From Chaenocephalus aceratus (lineage: Eukaryota; Chordata; Actinopteri; Perciformes; Channichthyidae): a stretch of 64,000 nucleotides of DNA. How positions within the stretch are numbered: the stretch's first letter is position 1; every line of letters starts with the position of its first letter. The DNA is taken from contig JAMFTG010000612.1 of the NCBI GenBank assembly GCA_023974075.1, positions 62,001-126,000 on the forward strand. The letters are read 5' to 3'. Shown here in pieces: positions 10,101 to 50,705 of the stretch. Position numbers and translations under genes: made by a program. The notes below the pieces were generated by a model that made no database searches, was not told where the DNA came from, and worked only from the letters and a program-made list of their open reading frames with translations.

Positions 10101-11486
10101 AAGAGAGGCTGTGTCAGCTCTGTCCTCAGAGACAGGTGGAGACAGAGAGGAGAGAGGCTGTGTCAGCTCTGTCCTCAGAGACAGGTGGAGACAGAGAGGA
10201 GAGAGGCTGTGTCAGCTCTGTCCTCAGAGACAGGTGGAGACAGAAGAAGAGAGGCTGTGTCAGCTCTGTCCACAGAGACAGAGAGAAGAGAGGCTGTGTC
10301 AGCTCTGTCCTCAGAGACAGGTGGAGACAGAGAGAGAGAGGCTGTGTCAGCTCTGTCCTGAGAGACAGAGAGAGAGAGGCTGTGTCAGCTCTGTCCTCAG
10401 AGACAGGTGAGACAGAGAGAAGAGAGGCTGTGTCAGCTCTGTCCTCGGAGACAGAGAGGAGAGAGGCTGTGTCAGCTCTGTCCTCAGAGACAGAGAAGAG
10501 AGGCTGTGTCAGCTCTGTCCTCAGAGACATGTGGAGACAGAGAGGAGAGAGGCTGTGTCAGCTCTGTCCTCAGAGACAGGTGGAGACAGAGAGAAGAGAG
10601 GCTGTGTCAGCTCTGTCCTCAGAGACAGGTGAGACAGAGAGGAGAGAGGCTGTGTCAGCTCTGTCCTCAGAGACAGGTGGAGACAGAGAGAAGAGAGGCT
10701 GTGTCAGCTCTGTCCTCGGAGACAGGTGGAGACAGAGGAAGAGAGGCTGTGTCAGCTCTGTCCTCAGAGACAGGTGGAGACAGAGAGAGGAGAGGCTGTG
10801 TCAGCTCTGTCCTCAGAGACAGGTGGAGACAGAGAGGAGAGAGGCTGTCTCAGCTCTGTCCTCAGAGACAGGTGAGACAGAGAAGAGAGACAGGTGGAGA
10901 CAGAGAGAGAGAGAGACAGGTGAGACAGAGAGGAGAGAGGCTGTGTCAGCTCTGTCCTCAGAGACAGGTGGAGACAGAGAAGAGAGGCTGTGTCAGCTCT
11001 GTCCTCAGAGACAGGTGGAGACAGAGAGAAGAGAGGCTGTGTCAGCTCTGTCCTCAGAGACAGGTGGAGACAGAGAGGAGAGAGGCTGTCTCAGCTCTGT
11101 CCTCAGAGACAGGTGAGACAGAGAAGAGAGACAGGTGGAGACAGAGAGAAGAGAGAGACAGGTGAGACAGAGAGGAGAGAGGCTGTGTCAGCTCTGTCCT
11201 CAGAGACAGGTGAGACAGAGAGAAGAGAGACAGGTGGAGACAGAGAGAAGAGAGACAGGTGGAGACAGAGAAGAGAGAGACAGGTGAGACAGAGAGGAGA
11301 GAGGCTGTCTCAGCTCTGTCCTCAGAGACAGGTGAGACAGAGAGGAGAGAGGCTGTGTCAGCTCTGTCCTCAGAGACAGGTGGAGACAGAGAGGAGAGAG
11401 GCTGTCTCAGCTCTGTCCTCAGAGACAGGTGAGACAGAGAGGAGAGAGGCTGTCTCAGCTCTGTCCTCAGAGACAGGTGAGACAGA
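10101..11486 (+). repeat. 36-49 bp minisatellite from the LINE zinc knuckle
   Basis: Units contain GAGGCTGTGTCAGCTCTGTC then CTCAGAGACAGGTGGAGACA, with periods from about 36 to 49 bases. In the LINE frame a unit reads ERLCQLCPQRQVETE, which is the CxxC half of the C-terminal zinc knuckle. The matching HFLLHC half appears only once, after the array. Purine-rich GAGACAGAGAGGAGAGAGG stretches dominate the unit, and open frames of up to 361 codons here are by-products of the repeat. Confidence 0.92.
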
Positions 11487-11885
11487 GCAGCACTTCCTGC
11501 TGCACTGTCAAACATACCAAGACATTAGAACAAAGTTATTTACAAAGATAACATGTGAACTCCCAGATGTTGAATCACTGCCTGATCAGAATACAATGCA
11601 ACATGTACTTGGAGAAAATAGTGCCAGCAGCGCAATATGTGAGCGCATGTCACAGCCTAAGAGACAACAACAACACACACATAACAGCTGTGTCTTTCTT
11701 TCTTTCTTTCTTTCTTTTTACATTTGATACTTGCGGTTTTGTAATAATATATTGTTGTAAATTGTTTAATGAATGAGTTGTATTTCATCTTCTTATCATA
11801 TCACTATTGAATTGTATTATCCGTGACGCTTTGGCAATATTGTTCTCCTGACATGCAGCCAATAAAGCTTATTGAGCTGAATGGA

Positions 11886-12180
11886 GAGAGAACAGCTCTG
11901 TCTGAGGGGATCGCCACCAGGCCAGGAGTCTGGATCACGCAGGTGTGTGGGGAGAGGAGATGAACAAGTCCAGCAAGAGGCTCAGAGCCCTGTGAGTGTG
12001 TGGAGAGGCTCAGAGCCCTGTGAGTGTGTGAAGAGGCTCAGAGCCCTGTGAGTGTGTGAAGAGGGTCCAGCAAGAGGCTCAGAGCCCTGTGAGTGTGTGA
12101 AGAGAGTCCAGCAAGAGGCTCAGAGCCTGTGAGTGTGTGAAGAGGCTCAGAGCCCTGTGAGTGTGTGAAGAGGTGGAGGC
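11886..12180 (+). repeat. 28-bp minisatellite
   Basis: From about 11978 to 12172 the unit GAGGCTCAGAGCCCTGTGAG followed by TGTGTGAA repeats about six times, some copies separated by GGTCCAGCAA. Bases 11886-11977 are unassigned. No coding signal was seen. Confidence 0.8.
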
Positions 12181-13002
12181 TTGAGAGGGAAGCACAGAAG
12201 CAGGTAATCTGTGAGGATCCCAGCTGCCCTCTTTCTGCTGAGCCTGCCACTGCTCGCTCCCTCCCTCGCTCCCTCGCTCGCGGCCTGAGCGTACTCTCTG
12301 CATTACTCGGCATGGAGCAAGGAGACATGCTGCTTCACAGACACGTCTGTAAACGCACAGCAGACCACGGCTGTAGGGAGCGATGCATGAGGTTCTGCTT
12401 CCAGTCAGAGGCACGCAGAGCCGTTACCTGGCTAACGGCTCTGCTCCCTGTTTCCAGCTCTTCATGCTCACTGTGCAGTGCTGTATTTATATAGTGCTCA
12501 TCTCGTCTAAGCAACCACTCAGAACACTTTACAACGCACACTACAAACAACAAACAACAATAGGCCAGGGCTGGTGATGGTGAAATGTACATGCAGACTA
12601 AAATCAATATAAAAATCCATATAAAAGAGCAACAAGCGAGACTTTGATGAGGAGACCGCTGTGTGTTATTAAGGCTCTGGATGGACATGTTGCACTCGTC
12701 ACTCCGACGCACAGAGAAAGCACTCTGTCACTATGCACCTGTCACTTTAAAGGGCCCAGGTCATGCTTGTGTTGTGAAGGATGCTCTGCGTGTAGACGGT
12801 CTGCAGAGTCACACCCCTCAAAGTGCACCCTGCAGGGAGTACAGCTCTCACACAGAGAAGACCTGTCTGCTGCCCCAGAACGCCTCCTTGGACACTTCTC
12901 TTTGTCCTTCCTGGGTACAGTGACGTGCCCGTACCCAAATGGACCAATCCGTGGAGCCGTTACGTTACGTCCACGGAGCTGTTACGTTAAGTGACTTCCT
13001 CA

Positions 13003-13005
<3 letters not shown>
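12181..13005. other. No gene seen; dispersed-repeat-like sequence
   Basis: Bases 12240-12310 are GC-rich with CTCGCTCCCTCGCTCGCGG runs and could resemble a promoter. No start codon with a recognisable protein follows, and in particular there is no xpr1 first exon. Bases 12480-12560 resemble the 3' tail of a fish LINE or SINE (TTTATATAGTGCTCATCTCG). The remainder is unassigned. Confidence 0.45.

Positions 13006-13075
<70 letters not shown>
13006..13075. repeat. (CA)n microsatellite
   Basis: About 70 bases of uninterrupted CA dinucleotides. Confidence 0.97.
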
Positions 13076-13076
<1 letters not shown>

Positions 13077-13376
13077 CAATCTTTTCTCAGCTGCAGCTCC
13101 GCCCATTTCTCCTCCCTGAGACGGCGTGACGCGGCGAGTCGGTTGTGTGAGCACACACACAAACTCCCAGCCAGGCTGCGGGTGTGTGGTGTTTCGGGCT
13201 GGGTGTCGCTGTGTCTCGCTGTCTCGCAGACGGCCACTGGGCTCACGGGGGGGGGGGGGGGGGGGCAGGAGCTCCAACAAGCTGTTTAGGACAGAGAGTG
13301 CATACACATACTACACATACTACACATACTACACATACTACACTACACATACTACACATACTACACATACTACACA
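13076..13376. repeat. GC-rich spacer, G homopolymer and ACACATACT repeat
   Basis: A run of about 18 G lies at 13249-13266. A CTACACATA-type 9-bp repeat fills 13305-13376. No gene is supported; open frames across here come from the repeats. Confidence 0.8.
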
Positions 13377-14548
13377 GATGCAGCTTTCACACCAGCGCTT
13401 TTCAGTTTCTAGCTCCAAGCGGGAGCTTTTCTGGTTCAGCTCCGGTTTCCCTTTTCAGCTCCCGCTCTGTTCACACCGCCCACTGGCGCCCCAGAGCTGC
13501 CCCTGCTGCGTCATGACGTCACCGTTTACATCGCTGATTTGCCCCCCAACGGCAGCCATTACGGCAGCTCACAACAACAACAACAACTGCGTCGGGTCGA
13601 TGATCGTGTTGCTTTTAATCACACGAAGCCAGAATAAATTGAATAACGACTTCTCCAACCTTATGCTTTGCTCCAGAGTGCCGTGGTTCATTGTTTATTA
13701 ATGTGTTTCTGCAGCATTTACCGACCGCTGCAGTGCTGCTCTTCCACGGAGTTTATTCTCCGTTAGCTCCCGTTAGCTCCCGTTAGCTCCCGTTAGCTCA
13801 CACTGCAGAGCTGGCTGCTCTTTCCACCGGAGTTTATTCTCCCGTTAGCTCCCGTTAGCTCACACTGCAGAGCTGGCTGCTCTTCCACGGAAGGTTATTC
13901 TCCCGTTAGCTCCCGGTTAGCTCACACTGCAGTGCTGGCTGCTCTTCCATGGAGTTTATTCTCCCGTTAGCTCCCGGTTAGCTCACACTGCAGTGCTGGC
14001 TGCTCTTCCACGGAGTTTATTCTCCCGTTAGCTCCCGGTTAGCTCACACTGCAGCGGCCGCTCTAAAGTATTCACTGTCCGACTCACACAAGCAGCTGAT
14101 GCATATCCCCAGTTCCCCTTAGCCTAAGTGAATGTGTGTCAGTCTGAATTGACACTGTTTGGTATCACAACGCTGTTATGAAAGTTTCTCTGGTATGAAA
14201 CGGGTGATGTTGGCATAGCAACCGAAGCTAAACTGACTACTTGCATCCGATAGCTGCAATAATACAAAACAACACGTCTGCCTCTCTCCACAATGATCGA
14301 GAACAGTGAACAGATGGTCAAAGTAAGGTACAAATAAACAGAACCACACGCAGCCTGGTTAGTGCTGCCTGACTTTATAAAGTGTGTTTATAGGCACTAC
14401 TGCTTGTAGGCAGGCTGACAGTCGACCCATGTTCAGGGGAGGTGGCTTTAGTTTCCTGCACGCCTCGACGTGAGAGAGACGTAAGCGACGTCGCCTCTTA
14501 GCTCCAAGACGGAGCTGAAAAGGCGCTGGTGTGAAAGGGGCATCAGAG
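13377..14548. mobile_element. TIR element with TTTCACACCAGCGC ends
   Basis: The left end carries GCTTTCACACCAGCGCTTTT then TAGCTCCAAGCGGGAGCT. The right end is its inverse: AGCTCCAAGACGGAGCTGAA ... GGCGCTGGTGTGAAAGGGGC. The arms are imperfect and no exact TSD was found, so the superfamily is open. The centre (13735-14060) holds about five copies of a ~75-bp repeat. No transposase frame was seen. Confidence 0.65.
13735..14060. repeat. ~75-bp tandem repeat with CCCGTTAGCT sub-repeats
   Basis: Copies contain CACTGCAGAGCTGGCTGCTC, then CACGGAGTTTATTCTCC and one to three CCGTTAGCTC sub-units. There are about five copies, internal to the TIR element. Confidence 0.85.
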
Positions 14549-15750
14549 GCTGTGAGAAAGCAGTGTGAGTGTGGAACATTGAATGATGTGAATGTATTCT
14601 CGTTGACCTCACAATGGAACTATGATCAGTAGAGATGGCCGTGACATGGGACCTTTTAAATAGACGTTGTTCTACGTGGCTGTTTGTTTCCCAGGGCTGC
14701 TGAACATGGGTGCGGAAAGGCCAAAGCTGGCCGCCATGAGGTTGGTGAGCATAGACAAACAAACAAGCTGTTACATAGTGTCTCTAGATGTACATCTTGA
14801 TGCTTGATTGTTGTCTGTGCTGCTGTCCTCTCCGCTGTCTGAGGGCTGCACTCTGACACACTGAGCAGAGACAGCGTGCCCTTGACTTGCTCTGCAGAAG
14901 CCAGCTCTCCAACTCTTCCAGGCGGCTAGCTCACAGTGAGGCCATTGTAGTCTTTGCTCTGATAGCATTGTGAAACACTGCCTGGCAGCTCACTGTCTAA
15001 CTCTGAGAGTGTATGAACGAGGCTGTGTCCTCGTGTCCTACTCACGTCCTACTGAGGCTCAATGACTGTGGTCCACTCACCCACGTGTTACTAACACAGA
15101 GCATGAACGGCTATATTATCAGCACTGCCAACATGACTCACATTTATATTTCTTTAAAAACATCTCCTTCAAACAACTGTATTTAAATTACAAATAAATA
15201 TCAAAAGGTATTACGTTTTCCCTTAAGTATTTTATTATCAAAACACACTGCAGAGTGGATCAAAGACCAGACAGAAACATCCTTTTTCAGCACCCATCTG
15301 CATGACGCAGCCTTCCCGTGTTCCTGGCCTTCTGCGTCCTTCTAAAGCAGGTGTCTCCAACACGTCGATCGCAACCCTCAATACGTAGCTCGCCAAGCAA
15401 ATCCAAAATGTAAAAATACACACACAAAAAAAGGAAATGTAATTGAAAGAATCTACCCGATGCATAAACTCTATCTACTTACTACAGCTCTATATCTATC
15501 CAACACCCCTCCTCTCCCCACCCCCACAATGCATGTCGACCAATCACGTTCTTGCTTGATTTGCGGGACCAGCGTTGCAGTCGGGAAGAAAAGCAATGTG
15601 GAGCGGCAGCTCACCGCTTCATAAGGAGTGTGGCCTTTCCTTCTGCAGAGTCTACACCCAGAATCAGCCCCACTGAACAGCCTGGTCGTGCCACCTACAC
15701 AGCACGTGAGGGCCAGAGCTCTACTGTGTGTGTGTTGCAACTTGCACATA
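14549..15750. other. No gene recognised
   Basis: No exon, RNA gene or confident repeat could be assigned. Bases 15345-15420 (GTGTCTCCAACACGTCGATC onward) look like a dispersed element end, without a matching partner. Confidence 0.5.
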
Positions 15751-16190
15751 CACTGAACAAAAATATAAACGCAACACTTTTGTTTTTGCTCCCATTTTTC
15801 ATGAGATGAACTCAAAGATCTAAAACATTTTCTATAAACACAAAATAACCATTTCTCTCAAATATTGTTCACAAATCTGAAAAAACGAACGACGACGAAC
15901 ACAGGTGCATTTTATTGATGTTATTGTGAATGCACAGAGATACCGTGACGAGATCCTGAGGCCCATTGTCGTGCCATTCATCCACGACCATCACCTCATG
16001 TTGCAGCATGATAATGCACGGCCCCATGTTGCAAGGATCTGTACACAATTCCTGGAGGCTGAAAACATCCCAGTTCTTGCATGGCCAGCATACTCACCGG
16101 ACATGTCACCCATTGAGCATGTTTGGGATGCGGAGGACATGGCTCCTGCTGTCTCTGTGGCCTCCCTCTGCAGAATTAAATGTTATATTT
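15751..16190 (+). mobile_element. Truncated Tc1-like transposon
   Basis: The left terminus CACTGAACAAAAATATAAAC at 15751, preceded by TA, is a Tc1-family TIR. The frame at 15905-16130 encodes the transposase C-terminal part, with LMLQHDNARPHVA (second catalytic Asp) and AYSPDMSPIEHVWD (the catalytic Glu and its context). The N-terminal DNA-binding half and the right TIR are missing, and the frame breaks after HVWD. Confidence 0.85.
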
Positions 16191-16204
16191 TACATGAGAG
16201 TACT

Positions 16205-16783
16205 ATTCACATTGTAACGGCTATAAAATGTTTCAAATTAAGCAAAATGTAATTTATGCATAAGGAAATTAATTAATTGTATACCTGTTCTTCAATGGCC
16301 ACACTCTCTGTGGTGAGACTGTTGTAGACGGTTCACGGCAGGCAGTGCCCACATGAGAAAGGGCCTTGCACCTTGGATCTACAGCTGTGCGTATGGAGAA
16401 AGTCCTGGAGAGCAGGGTCAGTGTACCAGCCTTTAGGCTCCCTCTGATGGCAGCTCTGACTTCCTTCACAGTTGGACAGTCCTTCTCATTTGGTCCCATG
16501 GATTTCAGCAGCATTGTTTTGAGAGGCAGGATCATTGAGTTGTTTCAGTGCACATCAGTGTTGTGATCGTTTTTAAGGACCTCAATGACCCCATTCTCAC
16601 ATCCTGGTCACTCAATGTATTCATGTGTTTGTTTTTCTTGAGGGCCTTTTCTGTCAATGCTGAGTAAACAGCAGCGTGCTGCTCAAGATACCGCTCACCA
16701 TGTCACAACTGGAGTTCCAGCGAGTGGGGACATCATGGATGAGTTTGTGTTTTGCACATTGAGCCTGTTTGCACTGCAACACA
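16205..16783 (-). pseudogene. hAT/ZBED-like transposase relic
   Basis: On the minus strand, bases 16790-16560 encode a degraded block with ERYLEQHAAVYSAL and KNKHMNTLSDQD, corresponding to the RWNS...MLERYLEQ region of ZBED-type transposases. Bases 16535-16269 encode PTVKEVRAAIRGSL and a TAVDPRCKAL motif. Stops and frame changes break it. No BED finger, dimerisation domain or termini were found. Confidence 0.7.
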
Positions 16784-18603
16784 CAGTGGGACAAAGAAGT
16801 ATTTAGTCAGCCACCAACTGTGCAAGTTCTCCCACTTAAAAAGATGAGAGATGCCTGTAATTTTCATCCTAGATACACTTCAACTATGAGAGACAGAATG
16901 AGAAACAAAAAGTCCAGAAAATCACTGTCTGATTTTTAAAGAATTTATTTGCAAATTGTGGTGGAAATGCCCTTGCTGATGGAAGGAGGTTGTCACTCCA
17001 AATCTCACGATACATGGCCCCATTCATTCTTTCCTTTCCACGGATCAGTCGTCCTGGTCCCTTTGCAGAAACACAGCCCCAAAGCATGATGTTTCCACCC
17101 CCATGTTTCACAGCAGGTGTTCTTTGGATGCAACTCAGCATTCTTTCTCCTCCAAACACGTCTAGTTGAGTTTTTACCAAAAAGTTCTATTTTGGTTTCA
17201 TCTGACCATATGACATTCTCCCAATCCTCTTTCTGGCTCTCACAGACCTGTAACTTCTTCTTTAAGAGCCTCCTCTGTCCTCCACTCGTTAACTGTATCA
17301 ATGGCACCTGTTTGAACTCGTTATCAGTATAAAAGACACCTGTCCACAACCTCAAACAGCCACACTCCAAACTCCACTATGGCCAAGACCAAAGAGCTGT
17401 CAAAGGACACCAGAAACAACATGGTAGACCTGCACCAGGCTGGGAAGACTGCATCTGCAATAGGTAAGCAGCTTGGTGTGAAGAAATCAACTGTGGGAGC
17501 AATTATTAGAAAATGGAAGACATATAAGACCGCTGATAATCTCCCTCGATCTGGGGCTGCACGCAAGATCTCACCCTGTGGGGTCAAAATGATCACAAGA
17601 GCGGTGAGCAAAGATCCCAGAACCACACGGGGGGACCGAGTCCATGACCTGCAGAGAGCTGGGACCAAAGTAACAAAGGCTACCATCAGTAACACACTAC
17701 GCCGCCAGGGACTCAAATCCTGCAGTGCCAGACGTGTCCCCCTGCTTAAGCCAGTACATGTCCAGGCCCGTCTGAAGTGTGCTAGAGAGCATTTAGATGA
17801 TCCAGAAGAGGATTGGGAGAATGTCATATGGTCAGATGAAACCAAAATAGAACTTTTTGGTAAAAACTCAACTAGACGTGCTTGGAGGAGAAAGAATGCT
17901 GAGTTGCATCCAAAGAACACCTACTGTGAAACATGGGGGTGGAAACATCATGCTTTGGGGCTGTGTTTCTGCAAAGGGACCAGGACGACTGATCCGTTTA
18001 AAGGAAAGAATGAATGGGGCCATGTATCGTGTGATTTTGAGTGACAACCTCCTTCCATCAGCAAGGGCATTGAAGATGAAACGTGGCTGGGTCTTTCAGC
18101 ATGACAATGATCCCAAACACACCACCCGGGCAACGAAGGAGTGGCTTCGTAAGAAGCCTTTCAAGGTCCTGGAGTGGCCTAGCCAGTCTCCAGATCTCAA
18201 CCCCATAGAAAATCTTTGGAAGGAGTTGAAAGTCCGTGTTGCCCAGCGACAGCCCCAAAACATCACTGCTCTAAAGGAGATCTGCATGGAGGAATGGGCC
18301 AAAATACCAGCAACAGTGTGTGAACACCTTGTGAAGACTTACAGAAAACGTTTGACCTCTGTCATTGCCAACAAAGGGTATATAACAAAGTATTGAGATG
18401 AGCTTTTGTTATTGACCAAATACTTATTTTCCACCATAATGTGCAAATAAATTCTTTAAAAATGCGATTTTCTGGATTTTTTCTTCTTCTCATTTTGTCT
18501 CATAGTTGAAGTGTACCTAGGATGTAAATTACAGGCCTCTCATCTTTTTAAGTGGGAGAACTTGCACAATTGGTGGCTGAATAAATACTTTTTTGCCCCA
18601 CTG
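16784..18603. mobile_element. Head-to-head chimeric Tc1-like transposon
   Basis: The outer ends are CAGTGGGACAAAGAAGTATT at 16784 and inverted ...AAATACTTTTTTGCCCCACTG at 18603. The left part (16968-17231) carries a transposase segment on the minus strand. At the joint near 17230 the sequence switches to the transposase 5' flank and gene on the plus strand. Both outer ends are therefore the transposase-3' type. The 16968-17231 segment is the inverse of 17808-18069. Confidence 0.85.
17379..18396 (+). pseudogene. Tc1-like transposase, single frameshift
   Basis: A DD34E transposase. It starts at ATG 17379 ([14 protein letters not shown]) with paired helix-turn-helix DNA-binding regions, including [17 protein letters not shown] and ATISNTLRR. 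The first catalytic Asp is in NVIWSDETK. After about 17920 the frame changes, and the second part (17857-18396) supplies [20 protein letters not shown] (second Asp) and [14 protein letters not shown] (Glu), ending NKGYITKY at 18396. A few bases appear lost between NAELHPKNT and VKHGGGN, because family members normally carry a slightly longer linker there. The inverted partner at 16968-17231 shows the same loss. Confidence 0.85.
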
Positions 18604-19193
18604 TATATTGTTATAACTTATGTCATTGTTTCTGAAAAATAAATATAGGAACTGTCTGTAGATAAAACCACACAGTTTATATATCACAGTACAACACATC
18701 CTAATGCATTCATTTTCTTTAGTCAAGAAGGGGTTTAAAATCACCATACAGACAATAAAGTTATTGTGTGAATGCTGTTATTGATATCTTTTACAGATTT
18801 AGACTTTTAAGTTTTGGTACATTTCCAGGCCGTTTTAGATTTTATAATGGGTGTCTTTGGGAGGGACTCTTCAGGGCTAGAGTGCATGACATCATCACTT
18901 AGAATGTCGAGAGTCTTTAAAACCTTCCAAGAAAATATTTTAAAACGGCTCTCACACCCAAAATAAACACTCTATTCAAATCATTTCTAAATATTTCAGG
19001 AGCAAAATTAGTCAGACCTGCTCGATTGCCTTCATCATATCAAAAGTCCACCAAGCTTCCCAATAGATGTTAAATCTGTCCAGATCTTTCTTCAGACAAG
19101 CAAGTCGGGTCAGATCCTCAATCCAAAGAGATAATCCTCAATGCATTCTGAATGGGACACACACACACACACGCGCGCGCACACATGCGCACA

Positions 19194-19228
<35 letters not shown>

Positions 19229-20336
19229 CCCTTTCCCACTAAACCATTGTTCTTATGGAATAACCTCCCATATATGGACATCAGTCATCTCATTTGGTTT
19301 CGCTCCCCCTCTCGATTACAAGCACTATATAGTTACTGTATCCTTACAGGTAGCGTAGGAATAGTATGTTTTTTCTGCAAATAATCGCCCTAGAATATCA
19401 CTGTATGCAAACAATAAGCTCAAACAGCTAAAATTACTACTAGAACTTATATTACTATGTACCTATTTTGGCACCAAACTTCTTTCAGTTACAGAAACCA
19501 TTCAACTATTGAAATCTTTGGCTATTTAAGGACAATATACATTTAACCATTTATACTTTTTTTTTTCTTTTCTTTTTGTTTTATATTAAGCTTTATCACC
19601 TTTTTCTTTTGCCAAAATGCGCAGCTTTCAGGATTCACACGCATTTTCACAGGAAATGCATTTTCTAGTTTTCTTCTTGGATTTGGACTCCCTTACAAAC
19701 AATAGCAAGAGCCTCACATATGACCACACGAGAGAACACAGACTCAGAACATGAAGAGAAAAGCCTGGATGTTTCAGTCAGTGTTTTGTTAGTGCTTTTG
19801 TTTTTCTGTTTCAAAACCAAACCAGGAGAACAAAAGATATCTTTGTGTTTTCGTGTTTTCGTAAAGAAATGATAACTGAAGAACAGGGAGAACAAAGGCT
19901 TGGGTTGCGACACGGCACGATTCTGCTCCTGTTGAGATGGTATTGTGATCAGTGTGCATTCAGTATATTCTCTGACGGCAGCAGGGTCTGACAGTCCCTT
20001 GATGACTGATTGATTGTGGTTCTTTTAGCAGAGCTGGTCACATCAGCATGAAGTATTTCTCATGTCACATAAGTGAGAGTGAATAGTGTGACACTTTGGT
20101 GTCTTATTTGTTGTTGTTTTCAATTGGGTTTCAAATGAGAAATCGGAGAACAAACAATACTCCAATTATTTTCCTGCTGGATTTGGCCTGACAAAGTACT
20201 GTTCCATGCCTGCTCAAATCACATTACCCTTTGAAGCAGTCTGCCAAGTGACTTCTTTGCGAGGCCACGCTGGAATAACAAGATCATGTGACGATGTCTA
20301 ACGATGGAAACGGTTTCTCTCCTGTTGTGTCTGCAG
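18604..20336. other. No gene seen upstream of xpr1 exon 2; CA repeat at 19160-19225
   Basis: This is presumably xpr1 intron 1. A (CA/CG)n tract lies at about 19158-19226. Plus-strand 19225-19330 encodes a faint block (PLFLWNNLPYMDISHLIWF) that could be a LINE remnant, but the match is weak. No xpr1 first exon was recognised between 1 and 20336. Confidence 0.5.
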
Positions 20337-49352
<29,016 letters not shown>

Positions 49353-49935
49353 CATCAGGCCACGCCCCTCGCCTGGGTCCAGAATTTATTTAAAGGAGGA
49401 AACTCCTAACCGAGAATTCACCCAGCGAGTCGGCGTAGAACCCTCCACCAAGAGGGATTCTAAGGCTACGAGATATGAGCCTCGACATGGTTCACTACTG
49501 TTTGAAGTGTTTCAGCGGGGCGACACCCCCGCACCACGGCCATCAGCCTATTCCTCCCACATTCAATAATAACTCCTCACAGAGCATCCACCTTATCGCA
49601 GCAGTGGGTGAAGGACTTCTCTTCCTTTCATCCACCCCCCAGAGGCGGACCTGTAGCTACACCCACTGCTCTGCCTTTGCTTGGGCTGTGAGTCTGAGCT
49701 GAGGACCAACAGGCCTCTGACAGGAAGTGGTCCTGCTTCCAAAAGCTTCAGTGATTGGTCTCCACCTGCACCACACCTCATGAGAGCAGAGTGGACTATA
49801 AGTCCCACCCCCCCTTTCAGCGACTTTTAGCCCCCCGGCCGACAGACTGCTGGGGAACATGTGTGAGTCTCCCTCACTCTTAAGCTTCCCTTCAAATCAT
49901 CACAGAGCTGCCTACCTGCACCGTACACGCTTTAG

Positions 49936-49983
<48 letters not shown>

Positions 49984-50705
49984 TTAGAAAGATGCACTTT
50001 GTAGATGTGAGTTGAAATGGACCTTGTTCACACAGACTTTGGTGTGTTGCATTGTTCATGGATGTGCACAACTTGACTATTCATCTTTTTGAGACCCATG
50101 GAAGGAGAAATAGTCCCAAAGCGTTGCACATATTTGTAACCGTGGTTTTAAATACGAGACGGACCAAGTTAGGGAGCAGTATGAAAGTACTTAGAAAATA
50201 ACATAGTACATCCTGTTCAGACTGCATGGACCAGCGGCCGTGAGCTGAGAGCAACCTTTCTTTTGTTTCTGGAAGAAAGGTGAAGACCTGCGCTAACTCC
50301 ATGTCCCCCCATGTTGATAAAGTATCCTTCATTTAGAAACTGCTTTTACTGAATGTATGCCAACCTATTTATGTATGTGTGAGTGGGAGAGGGGCCTAAG
50401 TACCACCAGGCCACGCTTTGGGGCCCATGACCGTCCTGAGAGCTCCGATGAGCTCTAGGAACCTTTCTGCTGCGCCCTGCCGTGTCCATGAAGCCTGACA
50501 CAGTTATGGTCTCCTGGGAGAGTGGAGATGTGCTGACGAGGACAAGGGGAGCGCACCTGTCCGTCACATGCTGCTTCAAACCGCTTCTTGTCTGTGGAGT
50601 GAATGTGTTCACATGAGATGCATGCTAATATACCTCGGCTCCCTTTAACACTCCGCTTTGCTCCTAACACATAATGTTGAAATAAATAAGGTTTTTGTCA
50701 TTTTA
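49353..50705 (+). other. xpr1: xpr1 3'UTR
   Basis: Untranslated sequence follows the stop, with a (CA)n tract at 49938-49978. An AATAAA signal at 50681-50686 is followed by a T-rich stretch (TTTTTGTCATTTTAATG), giving a likely polyadenylation site near 50700. A second AATAAA at 52748-52755 could give a longer form. The exact end cannot be fixed from sequence alone. Confidence 0.65.

Larger units (their letters stand above)
7343..11885 (+). mobile_element. Plus-strand LINE carrying three internal minisatellites
   Basis: Plus-strand pieces in the expected order of a LINE ORF2 are: FVDFKKAFDTIWH (7405-7440), FFPQSRGVKQGCRLSPTLFN (7531-7590), CLLFADD (7669-7690), KTRIMVFQKR (8694-8723), LYGSEVWGPLG (8937-8970), RAELGQFPL (9073-9100), MYRLSDHSLALE (10031 on) and the zinc-knuckle end HFLLHC (11491-11508). 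The 3' end near 11850-11880 reads CCAATAAAGCTTATTGAGCT. Frameshifts and stops show a dead copy. Three tandem arrays (8117-8691, 9201-9847, 10101-11486) lie inside and are built from the LINE's own sequence. Bases 7691-8095 interrupt the frame just after the FADD motif. Confidence 0.8.

Noticed and set aside
10031..11165. Long ORFs (up to 361 codons) on the plus strand
   Set aside because: They are produced by the 36-49 bp minisatellite; only the first residues and the final HFLLHC belong to a LINE protein.
12225..12330. CpG-type promoter and first exon of xpr1
   Set aside because: It is GC-rich with a following ATG, but the protein does not match the known SPX N-terminus and no donor joins it to exon 2 in the right phase.
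12939..13289. Threonine-histidine ORF
   Set aside because: It is made by the CA microsatellite.
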